A DNA stretch of 64,000 nt from Strongyloides papillosus (Eukaryota; Nematoda; Chromadorea; Rhabditida; Strongyloididae). How positions within the stretch are numbered: the first letter of the stretch is position 1; each line of letters opens with the position of its first letter. The notes beneath the pieces were generated by a model. That model saw only the letters and a program-made list of their open reading frames with translations. It made no database searches and was not told the origin of the DNA. Below are positions 21,107 to 35,253 of this stretch, piece by piece. The position numbers were made by a program, and so were the translations under genes. Location: positions 186,001-250,000 of the forward strand of contig SRSI01000056.1 of NCBI GenBank assembly GCA_005656395.1, given 5' to 3'.

Positions 21107-21114
21107 GATAAAAT

Positions 21115-22154
21115 AAATTTAATGGAATAACAAATTAGGCAACAAATTTTTGAATAATTAAAATTTTAAAAACTGTTTTTTTATTAAATTAACATAATTA
21201 AAAAATTTTTAGTGTTACATTTTTATTTTAATTGAGTATCTATTTTATATAAAATATTGGTAATCTATAAAATTTTCATTAATTAAAGCTCTGAATTATT
21301 TAAACCAATCAGCGTACTTAAATACCAATTTGATCTATTGTATTAAAAGTTATTGACAAAAATTTTTACAGCGAAAATAATATAGCGGAACTATTTATAT
21401 GAATTATTGTTTTGAAAGTTTGCTGCCATTAGACAGTTGAAACACACTAAAAATCTAAAGAACTAGTATATTAGAATTTTAATAAATTGAAATATAAGTT
21501 TATTAAAATGTTGATTTAATTATTACTATAAGTTTTGCTTTGTTTCAATTTTATAATATATTTAAACTTATTTTTTCAAACAATAAACGATAAAAATTAT
21601 TTAAAATAGAATTTATATTCTATGAAAAATAATTTTGTTTACAAAAATTTGGTTAAACACATTTTATCATAAACGTTACAATGCTTATAAATATTAAAAA
21701 TATTCGAATTTCTAATTTCAATTACAGTTATAAACTATAGTTAATTTGACGTAATTGATGAACTAAAAATAGCATTAATTATGCAAGATATTCCAATAGT
21801 AACTTCTCACCTGCGAGCGTTAATAAATTTTTTTTTGGAGATAAAAGCAAAAAATTTTAGGAATTAGTAGATCTAAAAGACAATATTTCGTATTTCCGTG
21901 CATGTAACTTTTTTTATCAACAAGATGCTGAGGTAATTCTTTTACATATCGAAAACCGAACTTTTTAATACTAGTATCCTTAATATTATAAATATAAAAA
22001 TTTGTTAACATTATTTAATTTTTTATGATATTGGTGATTCTAGTACAAAAAAGTTCATTTTTATATTTGTAAAAGAATCATCTCAATATCTCTTTATTGA
22101 AAAAGGTTACGTGCTTAAAAATGCAAAAAAAAAACTTTTTAAAGAAGCCATAAA
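21115..22154. other. AT-rich stretch with mariner-like fragments at its end
   Basis: Bases 21115-21790 show nothing. Bases about 21795-22016 are repetitive. The segment 21797-21900 is similar to 38085-38196 in the same orientation and to 22160-22270 inverted. Confidence 0.45.
21820..22011 (-). pseudogene. Possible mariner transposase fragment
   Basis: This 63-codon frame contains FGFRYVKELPQHLVDKKSY followed by CLLDLL. It loosely resembles the mariner pattern W-V-P-H-x-L...K..R...C..LL that precedes the second catalytic Asp. No catalytic residue is preserved. The similarity is weak and by eye. Confidence 0.3.
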
Positions 22155-22319
22155 TTTAGATAGGACCACCATTTTTTGATGAGACAAATAACTAAAAATA
22201 TTGTCTCGTAGATGCACAAATTTCTAAAATATTACATTTTTATCTAAATATGGAAAAAAGTTACTAATGCTTGTAGGTGGATAGGTATTTTTGAGACACT
22301 CTACATATTTGAAAAAAAA

Positions 22320-22500
22320 CGGCAAAATCCATGAGATAAACTATTATTTTGCGTTGTTCTAACTTTTTTTTTTTCACTTAAAATATCAAAAATTCGAAGA
22401 AGAAATTTAATTTTTTTAAATGGTCGAAAATGTTTTCGCATATTTTGAAAAAATGTCAAAATTTTTTTCTTTTTTATTTTGTGTGCAATATAATTAAAAG
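22320..22500 (-). repeat. Remnant of the CACACA MITE family in the left arm
   Basis: On the - strand it reads TTGCACACAAAATAAAAAAG and onwards, matching the start of the 10417 family. The same remnant sits at the mirrored place in the right arm (37885-38055), so it was present before the inverted duplication. Confidence 0.5.
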
Positions 22501-25500
22501 AATTTGTCAAACTTTAAAAAAAATATTAAAATTAAGGGGCTCATTGAACTCTTTAAACATGTAATTTTCTAGTATAAAAATACAAATAAAATGTACATAT
22601 AATTGTTCTTTTCAAATAAAATAAAAAAAATCTTTTTTAATTATCATTCATTTACTTAGAGCTCTTAAACGATCATTAGTTTATAGATTTTAAAATTTAA
22701 GTCATCAAAATTCGTCAGATTATCCTTTCAGAAATTCCTGTCAAAAGTTCTATTATCTTGTTGAAACCAAATAATTTTAATCAATTAACCTCATTACTTT
22801 TCTTATGCTATAAACATTTGTTGCAATTGTTGATATTTCTAATTTTAGATTATCAACGAAGTATCCGATTGATTACAAATTGAATTTCTAGGTACCAATA
22901 GATTTATGATCCAATATTAATTTTTGGTGAGCTATTGTGTAGTGTTGCGATACGAATTTCCTTGTTGCGCACCTGCTACTATCGTACTTTCAAGGAAGAC
23001 AAATAACATTGAATTTTATTTCAAATTCTTCATCATAAGTAGATTTTAAATATGTAGAAAGAATCATTTTTAAATACAAATATTTTATATTAAAAGAAAG
23101 ATGGAATATAAAGTGTGATAAATATTTTAAATAATAAGCTTTTAATAATTTTGTTATCAAATTTTAAAATATCAGTTGATCATACATTTTAGTAGAAGCT
23201 TAAAAAAACTATCTTTTAAGATTTTATGATAATTGCACTAATTACTATCTTTATAAAATATTGATATTTCTCTTTTTAAAATTTTTTTGGAATCAAGTGA
23301 TACTTAATCTTTCGAATAAAAAAAATTAAAGTGCAATATTATTAAATAAGTGTACTTAGATGTTGTAAGTTTTAGTACAAAATAATTTTATACAAGAAAA
23401 TGTCGTTTTAATAATTTTAACTTCATTTAAGTATACGAATTTGGTGAATTTTAAAAAATCATAATTTTTTAAAAATTAATTACAAATTAATAGTACAATA
23501 CTCATTCAATAAAACTTTTACTATCAGAATATTAATAAAAGTTTCGGAAATTTTTTTATCATTGTTAAATTTTAAAAAAATATTGAAATTTTATCAAAAT
23601 ACATGGTTTTGTTTCTTTACTAAAAAATTAAACATAGTTGTTGGACTTCTACTTTCATGATATTTCGGGAAAAAGTATAAAATAAGTTATTCTTCAAAAT
23701 TAGCAATAATCATAAAAAGATCTTATCCAAATAAAAAAGTTGCATTCTCTTAATGTTGAAAAATGTACGTAAAATTTTAAATCTATAATTTCGTCAAGAA
23801 TACAAACTTTGTTGTAAAAATTAAGAAAATTATAATGGTATGCATCTCAGCTACATAATTACTATAATAATACATTTACAGCTTAGCTATAAGAAAAGTT
23901 AATAATACGAATATCTGGAAAGCTATTTCTTGTCCAACTTGAATATTGTCAAAAAAAACAGTAACGTTTTTCTGCTTAAACATTTTGCAAAATATTTTTT
24001 TAGTATTTTTACATTATTTAATACAATTCCATACTACTTTGCACAGGTATTACTTAATAAGAACTTATTTATATATTTTTTTGAAGTATCGTTCATTTAA
24101 TCTTATTTTTTTACTCCTATGCTTATAATATGAAAAGCTAATAATCAAAAATAAAATATTATTATGAATATTTTTGTTAATAAAACACTATCGTTATCAA
24201 AAAATTAAATAACAATGTATATTTTTTATAATTTTTAGAAATATTGTAAAAATAGTCAATATTTGATTAATCGTTACTTCATCTAAATTTAATTGCAATA
24301 AATTGTACTATATGCATTCGATATATATTTATTTACTTTATCAAAATAATGTTAGTGCATTTTCAAAAATTATCTTTTCAAAATTGTATTGTTAAAAAAC
24401 ATCAAAATATTGACAAAATCTATGACTTTTTTATATTAAATAATTCAACATAGTTTGTAAAATTCTATCTTATGATATTTAAAAAAAAGTTATAAAATAA
24501 ATAACTATTTTATAATTAACAATAAATATAAATATATTTTCATATACAAATGTTACATTAATTTGAATTTAAAAAATGTATCTAGATTTTGAAAGTACAT
24601 AGCTCTAATCAGAATCCAAATTTCTCGATGAAATCTATAGAATTTCAATGTATATATCTTATCTACAAAATAGTTAAATTACAACATTTGTATTTTATGA
24701 ATCACCAGAGTTAAATATGCGAATATTTTGGGAAACCTAAGTAAGCCATCTTGTATTTTTTAATTGTATTAAACCATTTTGATTTTATTTTTTAACTTTT
24801 AAAAGACTAGTAAGAGATATAATAATAAAAAAATGTTTTGATATTAAAATTTTTTAATGATCAAATTTACTAAGAAAAAAAATGATAAAATACACTAATT
24901 GAATAGTAATTGTTGTTGAACAAAATTATAAAATTTTTTTGTGTAGAATTTGATAATATGTATGATAGATTTAAAAAGTTTCAGAAAGTTTTAAATCTGA
25001 AATAAATGTAAAATTCCATTAGGTTGAAGAAAAAATAATGGCATCATTTTTCTTCTCAAACTTTAAATTGTTAAATAGTATAATAAATATATTTATATAA
25101 AAACATTGTGTATTATAAATGTAGAGACAATTGTTTTATTAATATTCCTTGTATAATTTTTTTTTAATAATTTGCTTCGATAAAATTAAGTTTATTCACA
25201 AAGAAGTCGTCAAAACATTAAGTAGATGTCATAATTTTCCATGAGATCAATCTTAGCCGAATTGTAAATAAAGTAAATGAAAACATATTGGAAGTATATA
25301 ATAAGGAAACTACTTTTAAAAGTATTATAGACAAGTGATTTGAAAAAATTTTTTAGTAGTAATTTGAGTTTTAAAATTCCAATTATTTTTATAACTGATT
25401 TTTATTTGAATTATCCGTTAAGATTTAATTATCCCGTAAAACTTTTCAAATTAAAAATTATTTACTAGCAACTACTATGATAAATCTAAAATTTAAAAAA

Positions 25501-27823
25501 TGGTTAATTTTTAATTAGTATTCCATAAAATTTTATTTTATTCTATAACAGCGGTGGACACAAAATTCTTAAAGATATCATTAAGTAATGAACAAATTAC
25601 GATATAAAACTTCGTTTTATCTTTCATATTCACCAGATGAAAGTCTAATGTAACAACACTTATTAAATCGTTTAAAAAATTTTTAAAAAGTGAACTTTTA
25701 GAAGATTACATGTCATTCATATGTACCGTCAAAGAAATTATTCAATTAAAAATAATTTGATTTTTATTAGTAGTAAGAAACGTAAACAAGCATTTTGTGG
25801 CAAGTATATGTTTATATTACCTAAAATGAGTGCGATTTTGATTCAAAAACTTTATTTCGACTTTAGAAAATATAGTTTAGCACAATTTTTCCTATAGCGG
25901 CTATTATTTTTTTTCTCAAACTAATACAGTGTATTTAAAGATAAATGCAAAAGATGTTAATTTATTGTAAAATTATGGGCATTTATAGGATCTGTTTTTC
26001 TATAAATTTCAAGATTTTTTATTTTTTCAAAATAATGTTACTTTTTAAAAACTTAATATTTCTCACAATGCAATATGCATCCGAAAGCTCAAATTCTTTT
26101 CTACAAAATATTTTATGATTCTTTATTATATATCGATTTTAAGTAAAGATATAAACCATTGTTATAAGAGATTTTTTAAACACTTTTCAAACTAATAAGT
26201 TTAGACATTTAAAAATATTCATATTTATAATTATGAACAGCAACAAATATTTAATACAATTAAATATTATCAATTATCAAGAGTAGTTGTATATTTGCTT
26301 TTACTTTTTTATAAAACAATTAAAACTAATAAAAATTATTTTCACTATAAAAAAATGAGTAGTATTTGATATTTCGTAAGTTAACTTTAAATAAATAAAT
26401 TAAAGTAAATATTGAATTATGTTGAAGAGAATTTGGTATATCAAAATATCGTGATGTTATAAAAAAATACTGTGTTTTGAAAAATTAAAAAATAATAAAA
26501 TTTATAGAAAAAACTAAGATCATATAAGCACTTATAAATATATTATAAATTAACATTTTTTATTTATCTTAAAATTTCTTTAAAGTGAAATTTAATACTT
26601 CAGGTAAATATAAGATCAAAAAAATACGTTGAAATCGAAAGAATTTATATTCTTTCAAAGTTTAGGAATAATTATTAAACATTCCGTATAAGTTTATGTA
26701 TTGTTTCTCTATCTTTTTTTTGTTTCCAAAAAATGATGACTTATACTAACAACAGTTTTTACATTGTTAATTTACAATCTTCATTAAGTAGTTATTTTGC
26801 GTTATCGCAATAAATTACTGTTACTTGATACTTTCTAAATTTAGTTTTCTTGACACGTGAAACATTTTAGACTGATTTGTAGAAATTTGTCTTTTTGTGT
26901 TTTTGTTTAAGCTTTATGATTTCTTTATACTAATTTTATGATAATTAATTTTCAATTTTAATTTAATAGAAAATGTATTGTAAAATGTTAAAAATAAGAA
27001 GATTTTTCAATTTTTTTAGATTAGTAGAGAAGATTTAAGAATTTAATTGTAATTCAATTTTAACAAAATAAAAGTCATGTTAACTTTTTAAGTGACCAAT
27101 TTTTTATTGTCAAAATACTTTTTGTATAATGTTTTATAAATCTCATTTAGTTTCTAGTAAGAATGCAATTAAAAAACATATACTTAAAATATTCTTTTAT
27201 ATTAATATTTACTAGTAAAAAAAATCCTAAAATAAATTATTTGAAAGCAAAATTATGGAGTTTTTATGCATAAAAATGGTCGACGTGAATAATAAGTTTT
27301 GCAAAGTTTTAGAGAGCACTAAATCAAAAACAAATATAAAGTTCTTCAAGCATACTCTGATTATTTTAAAAACCAATTCTTGATTTTAAGAAAGAGGAAA
27401 TATAATAAGGTCTCATATAGGCTATCTGGAAATGTAAAAAATTTATTAAATGGATCTTATTTAAGATTTCATTCTTTCATTTATGTTACTCTCTAGAGTA
27501 GAACATTAACATTTTACAAACATCGCAAATTAACAGTTGCAATCTTATATTTTATTGTTTTCTTATTTTTTTATATTTTTGCTTTCAGTTGACCGGAAGT
27601 ATTGTTTTATTAAAGTTTTTTTATACATGTTATAATTTGTTATTTGTCCTAATTTTTGTTTAAGATGACAATGGACAAAGTGTTATAAATTTTATTTATT
27701 TTATAAAAGTATGTCTTTTAGAATGTTAAAATTTTTTTTATTTGTAGTAAAAATAATATCAATATTTGAGAGTATTTATTATTCTCTGATTGTTCATATG
27801 TTTAAATATATGTTTTTCAAAAA

Positions 27824-27856
27824 TTTTGTATAACAATTTCAAGTATTTAAGCGAAT
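27824..27856 (+). promoter_or_regulatory. Conserved upstream block of the left-arm gene
   Basis: The block TTTTGTATAACAATTTCAAG followed by TATTTAAGCGAAT ends 34 nt before the ATG at 27891. It is identical at 31579-31611 (inverted) and recognisable at 20472-20504, with spacings of 34, 36 and 33 nt. TATTTAA may serve as a TATA-like box. Confidence 0.6.
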
Positions 27857-27890
27857 TTTACTTTAAAAAATTAAAGTAAAATATTTCTAA

Positions 27891-28339
27891 ATGGCATTTT
27901 TAAAAGTATTAACAGTATTCATAGTTTGTATTTCAATATTTAGAGTTATTATTTCGAATTATACAACTGTTAGAAATAAAAATAATTCGACAAAAGATAA
28001 TGTTTTAATCACAGGATTAGTAAAATGTCCACTATGTACCGATGGTTGTTTTTTAACAGTACTACTAAACGAGAAAGGTCATTATTACAGTGAAAATAAA
28101 GATTGTAATAAAACTTTTTTTATTAACAGATATTTGAATGAACCACAAAAAGAAGGTAAATAAAAATATTAATAAAATTACTTATTTTTTTAATAGATTA
28201 TAAGGCTAGTTTCTTTTTATTCTCAGCAAAAAAAACGGAAAAAATGCTTCAAAATCAAAATCCAAAATTAATGGAAGAAGTATTTGGAACTTATGTCTAT
28301 GAATTTGGAATTATTAACTTAATTACATCTAAAAAATGA
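27891..28339 (+). CDS. Small secreted protein, divergent transthyretin-like candidate (left arm copy)
   Basis: Exons are 27891-28155 and 28197-28339, joined in phase 1 by a 41-nt intron; the product is 135 aa. Residues 1-21 or so are a hydrophobic signal peptide. The mature part has four cysteines (KCPLC, DGCF, KDCNK), two or three N-glycosylation sites and a C-terminal TYVYEFGIINL. That ending recalls the last beta-strand of nematode transthyretin-like (TTL) proteins, usually YDIGTINL-like. The usual TTL central motif is not clear, so the family call is tentative. The right-arm paralogue (31067-31542) has an exon 1 of the same length and the intron in the same phase. This copy stops about ten codons earlier. 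Secretion is likely; the function is unknown. Confidence 0.65.
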
Positions 28340-29315
28340 AAAAATCGTAAGAGAAGAAACGGTTTTAGAAAAAACACTTTTTGAATAAAAAAAAATATAT
28401 CCATATAACTAAAACATTTTCTTCAATAATTATCTACACTAATAATTTTTTAATAATGTATTTAAAAAATTATTTTGATTTTCTAACACTTTTAACTATT
28501 AATTGTCTAAAAATTTATTTATAATAAAGTATAATTAGAAAATAACTTTATATTTATAAATTAATTGTTTTTATATGAGAGCAGTAAACTAGAATAGACA
28601 CTTTTTAGAATGGAATTAAATATATTAATTAGGCAAAGTCTACACATTGTGACACAAAATTACTCTCATCAGTTTGAAAATTATAACTTTAGTTAAAGTT
28701 TATAGAATTTTACCACATTCTATCCATTCGATAGCCTTTATCGTTTTCTACAACAAATTTTAAAATAGTTTAAAAAAACTTACACTTGAAGGAAATTATA
28801 GAAATTTTAAAAATTTCTTTTTTTGTGTATTCTCTATATAAAAGTAAAAAATTACCATCATTTATATATAGGGCGTTTCGTAAGTAACTCCATACTTTAA
28901 AGCATTAATAATTTTTCTTCTTTCTCAAAATAAAAACGTAAAACTATACTATTTAGTAGACCAAAATGATAATATTTTAAATTTTTTTTCTATAAAAAAA
29001 TTATGGCGCTATGCTGACTTATGAACTTTTTAAATAAATGTGTTTTTTTGTTTTTATGGCCATGTAACTTTTTTTATGAAAAGATATTAACAGATATTTT
29101 ACAAGTAGAAAGCTCAACTTCTTATGTATTAGAATCCAAAATATCACAAATATTAAAAATCGTTGACATTATTTTAATTTTAATTAAAACAAAAAACTAT
29201 GAATTTTCACAAAATTTTGTAGTAATTTCAAAATTAAAGCTTATTAAGAGTATAAATATAAATGTTTTATCATTATTCTAGTAGAATTGACAAAGATCTA
29301 TCGAATGAGTGTAGT

Positions 29316-30124
29316 ACTATTAATTTAGATTAAGTTACAAGAAAAGTTATAACAATTCAAAAACAGTTTAATTTTTTCTTTTTTTAGAGTTTAAAAATGC
29401 TATACTTTATTTTAAATTTTAAACACCGATAATTTCTTTTTACTAAAACTAATTAAAATATTATTTTATTTCTTACAGTTAACTGTTTATATTTCAAACA
29501 TAAATTCTATGAAAACAAGGTCTAACATACGATATCTTTAAGATAGGTGTAAAAATGCTTTTATAGGATAATCGTTTTGTAAAACGGTATGAAATATAAG
29601 TAAATTATGAAAAATATTTGTAAAAAATTTTTTTCAAAAAAAGTAAGTAAAGTAAATTTTAAAATGTGTCTGGCGATCTTTATTGAAATGGTTTATTAGA
29701 TGACAAGTAAAGAATGATACAATAAAAAGAGAGTATGAGTATATGTAAAATTAAAGTATTTATATATGTGTTAACCCAAACATTTTGTTTTGTTCTAGAA
29801 TTTTCTACTGTAATAAAAATTATCAGAATTTATTTGATCACATATAAACAATTTAACATGATTTTATAAAATGGCTTACTTAATGATGATAATAATACTA
29901 TAAGGTATAATATATGTCAAAAAAAATAGTTTTTGTATCTGACTTTTTTACTGGAAGTACGAAATTGATGATTTATGATAGATCATTACTTTCGTCAGTC
30001 CTGTTTGATTTTAATGACTATTAAAGGGAGACATTTTTATTAAATAATCTAAGATATAAATAGAAATATTACTCATATAAATTTAAATATAATTTATTAA
30101 TATTTTATCACCACAATGATATTA
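29316..30124. other. Spacer of the giant inverted repeat
   Basis: This is about 0.8 kb of AT-rich DNA that does not pair with itself by eye. No ORF of interest is present. The midpoint lies near 29718, as predicted from several matched pairs in the arms. Confidence 0.6.
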
Positions 30125-31066
30125 TACTTATTCGATAAATCTTTGTCACTTCTACTAGAATAATGATAAAACATTTATGTTTATACTCTTAATAAGCCTT
30201 AATTTTGAATAATCTGCAAAATTTTGCCAAAATTCATAGTTTTTTGTTTTAATTAAAATTAAAATAATGTTAATGAATTTTAATTTTTATGATATTTTGG
30301 TTTCTAATACATAAGATGTTGAGCTTTCTACTTGTAAAATATCTATTAATATGTTTTCATAAAAAAAGTTATATTGACATAAGAACAAAAAAACACATTT
30401 ATTAAAAAAGTTCATAAGTCTGCGTAGTGCCATAATTTTTTTATAGAACAAAAATTTAAAATACCATATTTATATCTACTAAATAGTATAGTTTTACGTT
30501 TTTATCTTGAGAAAAAAAAAGTTATTAATGCTTTAAAGTATGAGATTACTTAAGGAACATCCTATATATAAATGGTGATAATTTTTTACTTTTATATAAA
30601 GAATACACAAAAAAATGACAATTATGGAAACTTTTATAAATTTCTTTAAGTGTAAGTTTTTTTAAACTATCTTAAAATATGTTGTAGAAAACGAGTAAGG
30701 CTATAGAATGTATAGAATATGGTAAAATTCTAAAAATTGCAACTAAAGATATGATCTTCTTACTGATGAAAGTAACTTATGTGTCATCGAGTGTACACAT
30801 TGTCTGATTAATATATTTAATTCCATTCTAATGAGTGTTTTTTACAGTTTACTGCTCTCATTTAAAATCAATTAATTTATTTATATAAAATTATTTTCTA
30901 ATTATACTTTATTATAAATAAATTTTAAGACACTAATTGAAAATGATAAAAAATAGTAATAATTTTTTTTAAATATTACTACAAAATTATTAGTGTAGAT
31001 AATTATTCAAGAAAAATGTTCAAGTTTTTTAGATTTACTATTTTTTTTATTCAAAAAATGCATTTT

Positions 31067-31542
31067 CTAAAACTTTTTCTTCTCCAACGATTTACCTTCT
31101 AATTTCAAATCATTGAAATTAATAAATCCAAAATCAATGTAAAACTCTCCCAATAATTCTTCTTCTAACATAGGTTTTTTATTATAAATATGCTTATGTG
31201 TCTCATTACAGGTATAAGAAAAATTAGCAGTAAAAACTCCTAAATATATACATAATTTTTATCATATTTTTAATTACCTTTTGGAGTTAGCGAACTTGTA
31301 TTTGTGACAATATAAAACTCTTTGTTACAATCTTCCCTTCTAATTAAACTATATTCATTTTTCTCGTATAGTACTATTGTTACTTCATGACCTCCACAAG
31401 TTTTGCATTTTGGATATGCCCAGACATTAACAGTTTTATTAGTCGAATTTCTTTGATTTCCAGCAATTTCAGATATCGAAATAATTATTTTAGATATTGA
31501 AATAATAATTAAAAATACTGTTAAAGCTATAAAAAATCTCAT
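31067..31542 (-). CDS. Small secreted protein, divergent transthyretin-like candidate (right arm copy)
   Basis: Exons on the - strand are 31542-31278 and 31239-31067, joined in phase 1 by a 38-nt intron; the product is 145 aa. Residues 1-22 or so are a signal peptide rich in Ile. The mature part has CKTCGGHEVTIVLYEKN, EDCNKEFYIV and SYTCNETHKHIY, then EFYIDFGFINF, which resembles the end of transthyretin-like domains (beta-strand, Cys-His region, then YDxGxxNL). It is the inverted paralogue of the gene at 27891, with exon 1 of identical length (265 nt). The two proteins have drifted a lot but keep the signal peptide, cysteines and C-terminal strand, which suggests selection for a secreted fold. 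The C-terminal tail is Lys-rich. Confidence 0.65.
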
Positions 31543-31578
31543 TTTAGAAATATTTTACTTTAATGCTTTAAAAATAGC

Positions 31579-31611
31579 ATTCGCTTAAATACTTGAAATT
31601 GTTATACAAAA
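31579..31611 (-). promoter_or_regulatory. Conserved upstream block of the right-arm gene
   Basis: This is an exact inverted copy of 27824-27856 that ends 36 nt before the ATG, while the DNA around it has diverged. Confidence 0.6.
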
Positions 31612-34600
31612 TTATTGAAAGACAAATATTTAAACAAATGAAAAATCAAAGAACAAAAAATATTATTAAATATTGATATTGTTTTTATTACAGATTAAAA
31701 AATTTCGACATTTTAAAAGTCATACTTATATTAAATAAGTAAAATTTATAAAATTTTGTCCAGTGTCAACTTACACATAAATAACGATAAACAACAAGTT
31801 ACTGTTTATACAAAAAACTAAAGCAACATAAGAATTCCGTTCAACTAAAAAGCTACAATATACAAACACAAAAAACACAAAAATAAAAACTTTCAAATGT
31901 TGATTTGGGATGTTTGTAGATTAACAAAGTTTCATACTAGAGAGTAGCATAATAATAGAATAAAATTTTAAATAAAATCTATTTAGTAAGAAGTTTTATA
32001 TTCCAAAGTTACCTTTATTAGATTTTTATTTCATTCCTTATTTCTTAAGATCGGGGATTGGTTTTTGAAAGAATCAGTGTACATTTAAAGAACTTTTATA
32101 TTATTTTTGATTTTGTGCTCACTAAAACTTTGCAAACCTTATTATATACATCTTCATTTTTATGCAAAAACAGTTATTTAATTTTACTTTCTTATAATTG
32201 TTTTTTAAATAATTCATTTTAAAATTGCATTTACTATTAAATTTGAATATATAGAAAAATATGTTAATTATATTTGATTGTATTCTTACGGAAAACTATA
32301 TGAGATTTATAAAACATAGAAAGAAAGAATGTTATTTTGTTTATCTTAAAGCGAATTAACAAATTTGATGAAATTGAAAAAGGTGGTAAAAAGAGGAACG
32401 GATTAGTAGATTTTAGAAAGAATTATTAATTTTTAGTTAGTAGATTATTTGCGCTTTGTAATATTTCCCTAAGAAGTCGTCCAAATAAACTTTATAGAAA
32501 AATCATACAAATTTTATCCACATTTTACAAAAAATATTTTGACAATAGAAAAATTGTTTACTTAGAAAGTTAAAATTATTTTATTTTGTTGTAGTTAATT
32601 TTCACTTTAATTTTTAAATCCCTTCTTTTAACCTTAAAAAATTTAAAGATCTTTGTTATTTTTATTTTCTTATGATACATCTTCTAGAAAATTACAATTG
32701 AGAATTAATTATATTAAAATTGTAATAAAGAAATTTAAACCTTCAACAAAACACAAAAAAGACAATTTTCTACAAATCAGGTTTAAATGTTTCATCTGTC
32801 AAGAAAATCAAAATTTAAAAGTATCAAGTGACAATAATTTTTCGCAATAATGCAAAATAAAAATTTTATGAAGAGTGTAAATTAATAATGTAAAAACTGT
32901 TGTTAGTATAAGTCATCAGTTTTTTGGAAACAAAAAAAAGACAGAAAAACAATACATAAAATTATACGGAATGTTTAAGAATTATTCCTAAACTTTGAAA
33001 GAGTATGAATTTTTTCGATTTCAACGTATTTTTATGATCTTATATTAACCTGAAGTATTAAATTTTACTTAAAAAATTTTAAGATAAATAAAAAATGTTA
33101 ATTTATAATATATTTAGAAGTGCTTATATGGTCTTAATTTTTTCTATATATTTTATTATTATTAAATTTTTCAAAACACAGTATTTTTTATAACATTATG
33201 ATATTTTGTTATACCAAATTCCCTTCAACATAATTCAATATTTACTTTAATTTATTTAAAGTTAAGTTACGAAACATCAAATACAAATTTTTTTGTAGTG
33301 AAAAGTAATTTTTTATTAGTTTTAATTGTTTTATAAAAAAGTAAAAACAAATATACAACTGCTATTACTAATTGATAATATTTAATTGTATTAAATATTT
33401 GTTGCTCTTTATAATATAAAATATTTAAAATGCCTAAATTTATTAGTTAGAAAAGTGTTTAAAAAATGTTTCTTATAACAATAGTTTATATCTTTACTTA
33501 AAATCGATATATAATAATAAATCATAAAATATTTTGTTGAGAAGAAGTTAAACTATTGTATGCATATTACATTGTGAAAAATATTAAGTTTTTAAAAAGT
33601 AACATTATTTTGAAAAAATAAAAAATCTTGAAATTCATAGAAAAACAGATTCTATAAACACCCATAATTTTACAATAAATTAACATTTTTTTCATTTATC
33701 TTGAAATACATTTTATTAGTTTGAGAAAAAAAAATAGTCGCTATAGGATAAATTGTGCCAAACTATATTTTCTAAAGTCTAAATAAGATTTTTAAATCAA
33801 AATCGCACTCATTTTATGTAATATAAATATATGCTTGCCACAAAATGCTAGTTTACGTTTCTTATTTTTAATAAAAATGAAATTATTTTTAATTGAATAA
33901 TTTCTCTGACGGCACATATAAATGACACGTAATCTTTTAAAAATTTGCTTCTCAAAAATTTTTTAGACGATTTAATAAATGTTGTTACATTAGACTTATA
34001 TCTGGTGAATATGAAAGATAAAGCGAATTTTTATATCGTAATTTGTTCATTATTTAAAATGATATCTTCAAAAATGTTGTGTTCAGCGCTTTTATAGAGT
34101 AAAATAAAATTTTATCGAGTACTAATTAAAATTTAACTATTTCCTAATTTTTAGATTAATCCTAGTAGTTGCCAGTAAATACTTTTTAATTTTACTAATT
34201 TGTCTAGATACTAAAAAATTTTAACTAATGCTTCCAATAAAAATCAGTTATAAAAATAATTTGAATTTCAAGACTCAAATTACTACTAAAAAATTTTTCA
34301 AATCACTGTCTAAAATAATTTTAAAAATTGTTCCTTGCTATATATTCTCAATATGTTTCTATTTACTTAGTTTTCATTTCAGCTAAGTTTAAGCTCTTGG
34401 CAAATTATGACACCTATTTAATGTTTTGACAGCTTTTTTATGAATGAAATTAATTTTATCAAAACGTAATTTTAAAACTAACTAATATAAAAGATATTAT
34501 TAAAACAATTGTCTTTACATTTATAGTACACAATGTGTTAATATAAATATATTTATTATACTTTTTAACAATTGAAACTTTGAGAAGAAAAATAAAGCCA

Positions 34601-35253
34601 CTATTTTTCCTTCAATCTAATGGAGCCTTTACATTTATTTCAGCTTTAAGACTTTTTGAAATTTTTTAAATCTATCATACATATTATCAAATTTTACACA
34701 AATAGATTTATAATTTTGTTCAACAACAAAGACTATTCAATAATTTTTTATCAGTTTCTTTCTTAATAAATTTGATAATATAAAAATTAAATATAAAAAC
34801 AATTTATTTATCATTGTATCTTTTACTAATCTTTTTAAAAAAACAAAATATATTCAAATTGATTCAATACAATTAATAAATACAGGGTGAGTCATATAGG
34901 GTTCTTCAGATCATCATATATATAACTCTGATAATTCTTAAATACAAATGTCGTGTTATAACTATTTTGTAGCTAAGATACATACATTTTAATTCTATTG
35001 ATTTTATCGAGAAATTTAGACTCTGATTAGAGCTATAGATTTTCAAAATTTATGTTCATTTTTCAAATTCAAATTAATGTAACATTTGCATAGGTGAATA
35101 TTGTTCAGGTAATTTAATCAAGTTGGGAAGAAGAAATGACCAAAATTAATGGAAGAACGCATCAAGCAGAATTTATTAATGAATTTATTCATTGGTTTTA
35201 ATAATTGTTCGTGTTTTCAATTTTTCAATATAATTTTAATGTTGTAAGGTATT

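Larger units (their letters stand above)
22155..29315. repeat. Left arm of a giant imperfect inverted repeat
   Basis: The sequence pairs, inverted, with 30125-38206. Examples are 22160-22480 with 37880-38200, 23640-23830 with 36540-36725, 24480-24700 with 34910-35100 plus 35830-35960, 25990-26300 with 33330-33660, 26640-26760 with 32920-33010, 27824-28440 with 30985-31611, and 28870-29300 with 30140-30570. Arms differ at roughly every fifth to tenth base by eye, with small indels. Apart from the gene at 27891 no ORF of interest is present; the rest is AT-rich and includes an old MITE remnant at about 22320-22500. Confidence 0.8.

Noticed and set aside
29021..29281. 86-codon frame in the left arm
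   Set aside because: Low-complexity composition and not preserved in the mirrored sequence of the right arm.
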